Source: Sphaerisporangium krabiense (GTDB taxonomy: Bacteria; Actinomycetota; Actinomycetes; Streptosporangiales; Streptosporangiaceae). Taken from it: DNA of 64,000 nucleotides. Below are positions 61,084-64,000 of the stretch, in pieces; positions within the stretch are counted from its first letter, which is position 1, and every line of letters starts with the position of its first letter. The stretch is taken from the NCBI RefSeq assembly GCF_014200435.1, contig NZ_JACHBR010000002.1, forward strand, positions 1,495,001 to 1,559,000. The letters run 5' to 3'. The notes below the pieces were generated by a model, which saw nothing but the letters and a program-made list of their open reading frames with translations, had not been told where the DNA came from and did no database searches. A program made the translations under genes and the position numbers.

Positions 61084-61956
61084 GTGACCAAGCTCGATCG
61101 GTTCACCGCGAGTCGCCCGCGGCTGCTCGGGCTGGCCTACCGCATGCTCGGCGAGGCCGCCGAGGCCGAGGACGTCGTACAGGACGCCTACCTGCGCTGG
61201 GAGAAGAGCGGCGAGGTCGCCGTGCCGGACGCCTGGCTGACCAAGGTGGTCACCAACCTGTGCCTGAACCGCCTCACCTCGGCCCGTGCCCGCCGCGAGT
61301 GCTACGTGGGCACGTGGCTGCCCGAGCCGGTCCCCACCGGCGACGGCGCCCTCGGCCCGCTGGAGACCGTCGAGCAGCGCGAGTCGCTGTCGTTCGGCAT
61401 GCTCCTGCTGCTGGAGCGGCTCACCCCGCCCGAGCGCGCCGCCTTCGTCCTGCGCGAGGCGTTCGGCCACGGCCACCGCGAGATCGCCGAGATCCTCGAC
61501 GTCGACGAGGCCCACGCCCGCCAGCTCTACCACCGGGCACGCGCGCACGTCGGCGAGCCGCGCAAACGCTTCACCACGACGCCGGAGGAGACCACCCGGA
61601 TACTCGAGCGCTTCCTGGCCGCCGCCGCCCGGGGCGACGTGGCCGCGCTGGAGCGCATGCTCGCCGAGGACGCCGTCTCCTGGGCCGACGGCGGCGGCAA
61701 GGCCCCCGCCGCGCCGCATCCGATCGCCGGGCGCCTCCGGGTGCTGCGCTTCGTGCTCGGCGTGGCCAGACGCCTGATCAAGGAGCGGGCCGAGGCGTCG
61801 ATCGCCATGGTCAACGGCGGGCCCGCCCTGCTCTCCTGGCACCAGGGCACGCTGATCGCCCTCACCGTCCCCGAGTTCGCCGACGGCCGGGTCACCGCCC
61901 TGCGCACGATCACCAACCCCGACAAGCTCGCCTACGTCGCCGCCCGCACGCGGTGA
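61084..61956 (+). CDS. ECF41-type RNA polymerase sigma factor (SigJ-like)
   Basis: 290 residues from the GTG at 61084. Region 2 (LAYRMLGEAAEAEDVVQDAYLRW) and region 4 (AAFVLREAFGHGHREIAEILDVDEAHARQLYHRAR) are followed by a SnoaL-like extension (about 175-290). The extension carries the ECF41 hallmarks DGGGK and NPDKL. In ECF41 this domain, not a separate anti-sigma factor, controls activity. The next gene is an oxidoreductase, the usual ECF41 partner. Confidence 0.95.
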   Translation: MTKLDRFTASRPRLLGLAYRMLGEAAEAEDVVQDAYLRWEKSGEVAVPDAWLTKVVTNLCLNRLTSARARRECYVGTWLPEPVPTGDGALGPLETVEQRESLSFGMLLLLERLTPPERAAFVLREAFGHGHREIAEILDVDEAHARQLYHRARAHVGEPRKRFTTTPEETTRILERFLAAAARGDVAALERMLAEDAVSWADGGGKAPAAPHPIAGRLRVLRFVLGVARRLIKERAEASIAMVNGGPALLSWHQGTLIALTVPEFADGRVTALRTITNPDKLAYVAARTR

Positions 61957-61960
61957 CCGC

Positions 61961-61980
61961 GGTGTGACGGGGTTCACACC
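61961..61980 (+). terminator. Hairpin after the ECF41 gene
   Basis: GGTGTGA-cggggt-TCACACC, a 7-bp stem 4 bp after the sigma gene stop. It may weakly separate the sigma transcript from that of the oxidoreductase. Confidence 0.4.
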
Positions 61981-61987
61981 CCGCGGG

Positions 61988-62015
61988 TGTCACGGACGCT
62001 CCCTCTCGCCGGTTC
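61988..62015 (+). promoter_or_regulatory. Candidate ECF41-dependent promoter
   Basis: TGTCAC (61988-61993) resembles the ECF41 -35 box TGTCACA. After a 16-bp gap, CGGTTC (62010-62015) partly resembles the CGTC -10 box. The start site would lie about 18 nt before the ATG at 62040, leaving room for GAAGGGAGA. Confidence 0.5.
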
Positions 62016-62039
62016 AAGACGCGACGAAGGGAGAACGAC

Positions 62040-63152
62040 ATGTCACCTCACATCGTGGTCCTCGGGGCGGGCTACTCCGGGCTGGTCGCCGCGAAGCTCC
62101 TGGCGGCGGAGAGCGGCGTCCGCGTCACGCTCGTCAACGCGGGCGACCGGTTCACCGAGCGCGTGCGCCTGCACCAGCTCGCCGCCGGGGAGACCCTGCG
62201 CGACCTGCCGCTGCGCGACCTGCTCGCCGGCACCGGCGTCGAGCTCGTCCTCGCCCGCGTGACGGCGATCGACACCGGCGCCCGCGCGGTGCGCCTGGCC
62301 GGGGACCTCCCCGACCTCTCCTACGACACGCTGGTCTACGCCCTCGGCAGCGGCGCCGACCTCGACGCGGTGCCCGGCGCCGCCGAGCACGCCCACGCCG
62401 TCGCCGCACCGGACCAGGCCGGGCGGCTGCGCGCCCGCATGGCGGAGGCGGCCACGGTCGCCGTGGTCGGCGGCGGCCTGACCGGCATCGAGTCCGCCGC
62501 CGAGCTGGCCGAGGCCCACCCCGGGGTCAAGGTGCGGCTGGTGACCGGCGGCGTCCTCGGCGAGGGGCTGTCCCGGCGCGGACGGGGGCACGTGCGGCGC
62601 GTGTTCGCCCGGCTCGGCGTCGAGGTCCGCGAGCACGCCGAGGTCGCCGAGGTGCGCGCCGACGGCCTGGTCCTCCAGGACGACGAGCATCTCGCCGCCG
62701 ACACCGTGGTCTGGACGACCGGCTTCCGCGTCCAGGACCTGGCCCGGGAGGCCGGGATCGCCGTGGACGAGCGGGGCCGCGTACGCGTCGACGCCACGCT
62801 GCGCTCGGTGTCCCACCCGGACGTCTACGGCGCCGGCGACGCGGCGGCCGTGCGGGGGCCGGGCGGGCGTGAGCTGCGCATGGCCTGCGCCACCGGCATC
62901 CCCACCGGCCAGACGGCCGCGCGCGCCATCGCCGCCCGGCTCGCCGGGCGGGAGGCCAGGCCGCTGCGCTTCCGCTTCTTCAACCAGTGCGTGAGCCTCG
63001 GCCGGCACGACGCGCTGGTCCAGTTCGTGCGCGCCGACGACACCCCGCGCGAGGCCGTGCTCACCGGCCGCCTGGCCGCCCTCTACAAGGAGGGCATCGT
63101 CCGCGGCACGATCATCGCGATGCGCCACCCCGCGGTCCCGTCCTCCCTGTGA
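62040..63152 (+). CDS. NAD(P)/FAD-dependent oxidoreductase, ECF41 partner
   Basis: 370 residues. FAD-binding GAGYSGLVAAKLL at the N-terminus, NAD(P)-binding VAVVGGGLTGIESAAEL (near 140), and the second FAD block VYGAGDAAA (near 260). The layout is that of type II NADH dehydrogenase and related disulfide-reductase-fold enzymes; no redox CxxxxC pair is seen. Oxidoreductases of this kind are known neighbours and targets of ECF41 sigma factors. Confidence 0.93.
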   Translation: MSPHIVVLGAGYSGLVAAKLLAAESGVRVTLVNAGDRFTERVRLHQLAAGETLRDLPLRDLLAGTGVELVLARVTAIDTGARAVRLAGDLPDLSYDTLVYALGSGADLDAVPGAAEHAHAVAAPDQAGRLRARMAEAATVAVVGGGLTGIESAAELAEAHPGVKVRLVTGGVLGEGLSRRGRGHVRRVFARLGVEVREHAEVAEVRADGLVLQDDEHLAADTVVWTTGFRVQDLAREAGIAVDERGRVRVDATLRSVSHPDVYGAGDAAAVRGPGGRELRMACATGIPTGQTAARAIAARLAGREARPLRFRFFNQCVSLGRHDALVQFVRADDTPREAVLTGRLAALYKEGIVRGTIIAMRHPAVPSSL

Positions 63153-63177
63153 CCCCCGCACGCCGCGCCGGACGACC

Positions 63178-63199
63178 GGGGGCGGCCCGCGCCGCCCCC
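63178..63199 (+). terminator. Terminator after the oxidoreductase
   Basis: GGGGGCGGC-ccgc-GCCGCCCCC, a perfect 9-bp stem, 25 bp after the oxidoreductase stop. Confidence 0.7.
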
Positions 63200-63201
63200 A
63201 T

Positions 63202-63221
63202 CCCGCCTCCGCTCAGGCGGG
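63202..63221 (-). terminator. Hairpin at the stop of the last SDR gene
   Basis: CCCGCCT-ccgctc-AGGCGGG, a 7-bp stem that contains the stop codon (63213-63215) of the SDR. Together with the stem at 63178 it separates the convergent genes. Confidence 0.45.
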
Positions 63222-63995
63222 GTGGGACAGGCCCTGGCCGAGGCCGCCGTCCACCGCGAGATCCGCGCCGGTGGTGAAGGTGGCCTCGAAGGCCAGGAAC
63301 AGGACCGCGGCGGCGACCTCCTCGCTGGTGCCGTGCCGGCGCATCGGGGTGACGGCGTCCCCGAGCCGTTCGAACGCGGCGCGCTCCTCCTCGGTGGCGT
63401 CCACGGCGCCGAGCGTGGGCGTCCTGATGAAGCCCGGGCTCACGGTGTTCACCCGGACGCCGCGCGGCAGCAGCTCGGCGGCGAACACCTGGGCGAACGA
63501 CCGCAGCGCGGCCTTGGTGCCCGAGTAGACGCTCATGCCGGGGGTGCCGGAGCCCACCGTGACCGAGGTGGTCAGCACGAACGACCCGCCGTCCCTGACC
63601 AGCGGGGCGAGGCGGCGCATGGTGAAGTACGCCCCTTTGGTGTTGACGTCGAACTGCCGGTCGTAGTCGTCCTCGGTGACGTCCTGAAAGGGGTGCAGGG
63701 TGGCGACCCCGGCGTTGACGAACACCAGGTCCACCCGGCCGAGCCGTTCCCCGGCGAGCGCGGCCAGGGCGTCGATGTCGCCGAGGTCGGCGGTGTCGGA
63801 GCGCACGACGTGCGCGCCGGGTCCGAGCTCCTCTCGCGCCGCCCGCAGGTTGTCCTCGTTGCGGCCGGTCACCACGACCCGCGCGCCGCCCGCCACCAGC
63901 GCCTTGGCCGTGGCGAGGCCGATGCCGATCGTGCCGCCGGTGATGACGGCCGTCCTGCCACTGTACGGGGGAGGGGTATGCGTGATCGCGGGCAT
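63213..63995 (-). CDS. SDR family oxidoreductase
   Basis: 260 residues, complete; the ATG at 63995 is 5 bp from the window end. Cofactor motif TGGTIGIG (near 19-26), VNAGV, and the catalytic Ser with YSGTK ([20 protein letters not shown]). The C-terminal [14 protein letters not shown] is typical of glucose-type SDRs. The promoter lies outside the window. Substrate unknown. Confidence 0.92.
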   Translation of the reverse strand: MPAITHTPPPYSGRTAVITGGTIGIGLATAKALVAGGARVVVTGRNEDNLRAAREELGPGAHVVRSDTADLGDIDALAALAGERLGRVDLVFVNAGVATLHPFQDVTEDDYDRQFDVNTKGAYFTMRRLAPLVRDGGSFVLTTSVTVGSGTPGMSVYSGTKAALRSFAQVFAAELLPRGVRVNTVSPGFIRTPTLGAVDATEEERAAFERLGDAVTPMRRHGTSEEVAAAVLFLAFEATFTTGADLAVDGGLGQGLSHPA

Positions 63996-64000
63996 GCGGG

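Overview
The window is chromosomal DNA of a very GC-rich actinomycete. Third codon positions are almost all G or C, GTG starts are common, neighbouring genes often share GTGA or ATGA stop/start overlaps, and several transcripts look leaderless. Putative F420-dependent enzymes (an LLM-class monooxygenase and a PPOX-class protein), ECF41 and ECF42 sigma factors, a DUF574 methyltransferase and many one-component regulators fit a Streptomyces/Streptosporangiales-type soil organism. The genus cannot be fixed from this sequence. I see no rRNA, tRNA, CRISPR array or insertion sequence.

Layout. 0-6.4 kb: end of an RsmC-like methyltransferase, a MoxR/DUF58/VWA operon, a membrane protein that looks like a degenerate kinase N-lobe, and a DeoR-MFS pair. 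6.4-16.8 kb: WYL regulator, UspA, LysE exporter, aldo/keto reductase, SDR, MarR and a large RND exporter, then purB and a HAD phosphatase. 16.8-24.6 kb: small regulator/enzyme pairs (LLM oxidoreductase with HxlR, MerR with a GyrI-like protein, MDR reductase with ArsR-DUF5937, MetAP with XRE). 24.6-29.1 kb: two complete tyrosine recombinases in the same orientation on either side of a secreted protein, a RidA protein and a membrane-anchored L7/L12-like protein. This is the best candidate for an acquired segment. 29.1-36.8 kb: histidine kinase without an adjacent response regulator, deaminase, SDRs, a small secreted peptide, LacI with an SDR, and a STAS/anti-sigma pair. 36.9-44.2 kb: an intact and a broken MFS exporter, LysR, two PPOX-fold proteins, and TetR with a DrrAB-type ABC exporter. 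44.3-50.4 kb: ECF42 with its DGPF partner, and a NarL-type two-component system divergent from a second ABC exporter. 50.4-64 kb: methyltransferase, beta-propeller glycosidase-like protein, sulfotransferase, VIT1-like transporter, MocR with an alpha/beta hydrolase, two DHA2 exporters with MarR, ECF41 with its FAD oxidoreductase, and an SDR.

The recurring theme is local control: a regulator next to, usually divergent from, an enzyme or exporter, with a readable operator between them. Clear cases are a LysR dyad (9-bp arms), TetR dyads (11-bp arms), a MarR dyad (7-bp arms), MocR direct repeats (11 bp twice), an XRE palindrome (12 bp), LacI palindromes and an HxlR 15-mer pair. Two separate redox genes carry near-identical MerR-type promoters with 19-bp spacers, although no MerR gene stands beside them. 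Several GC hairpins act as probable terminators. All functional calls rest on reading the translated sequences; no database search was run.
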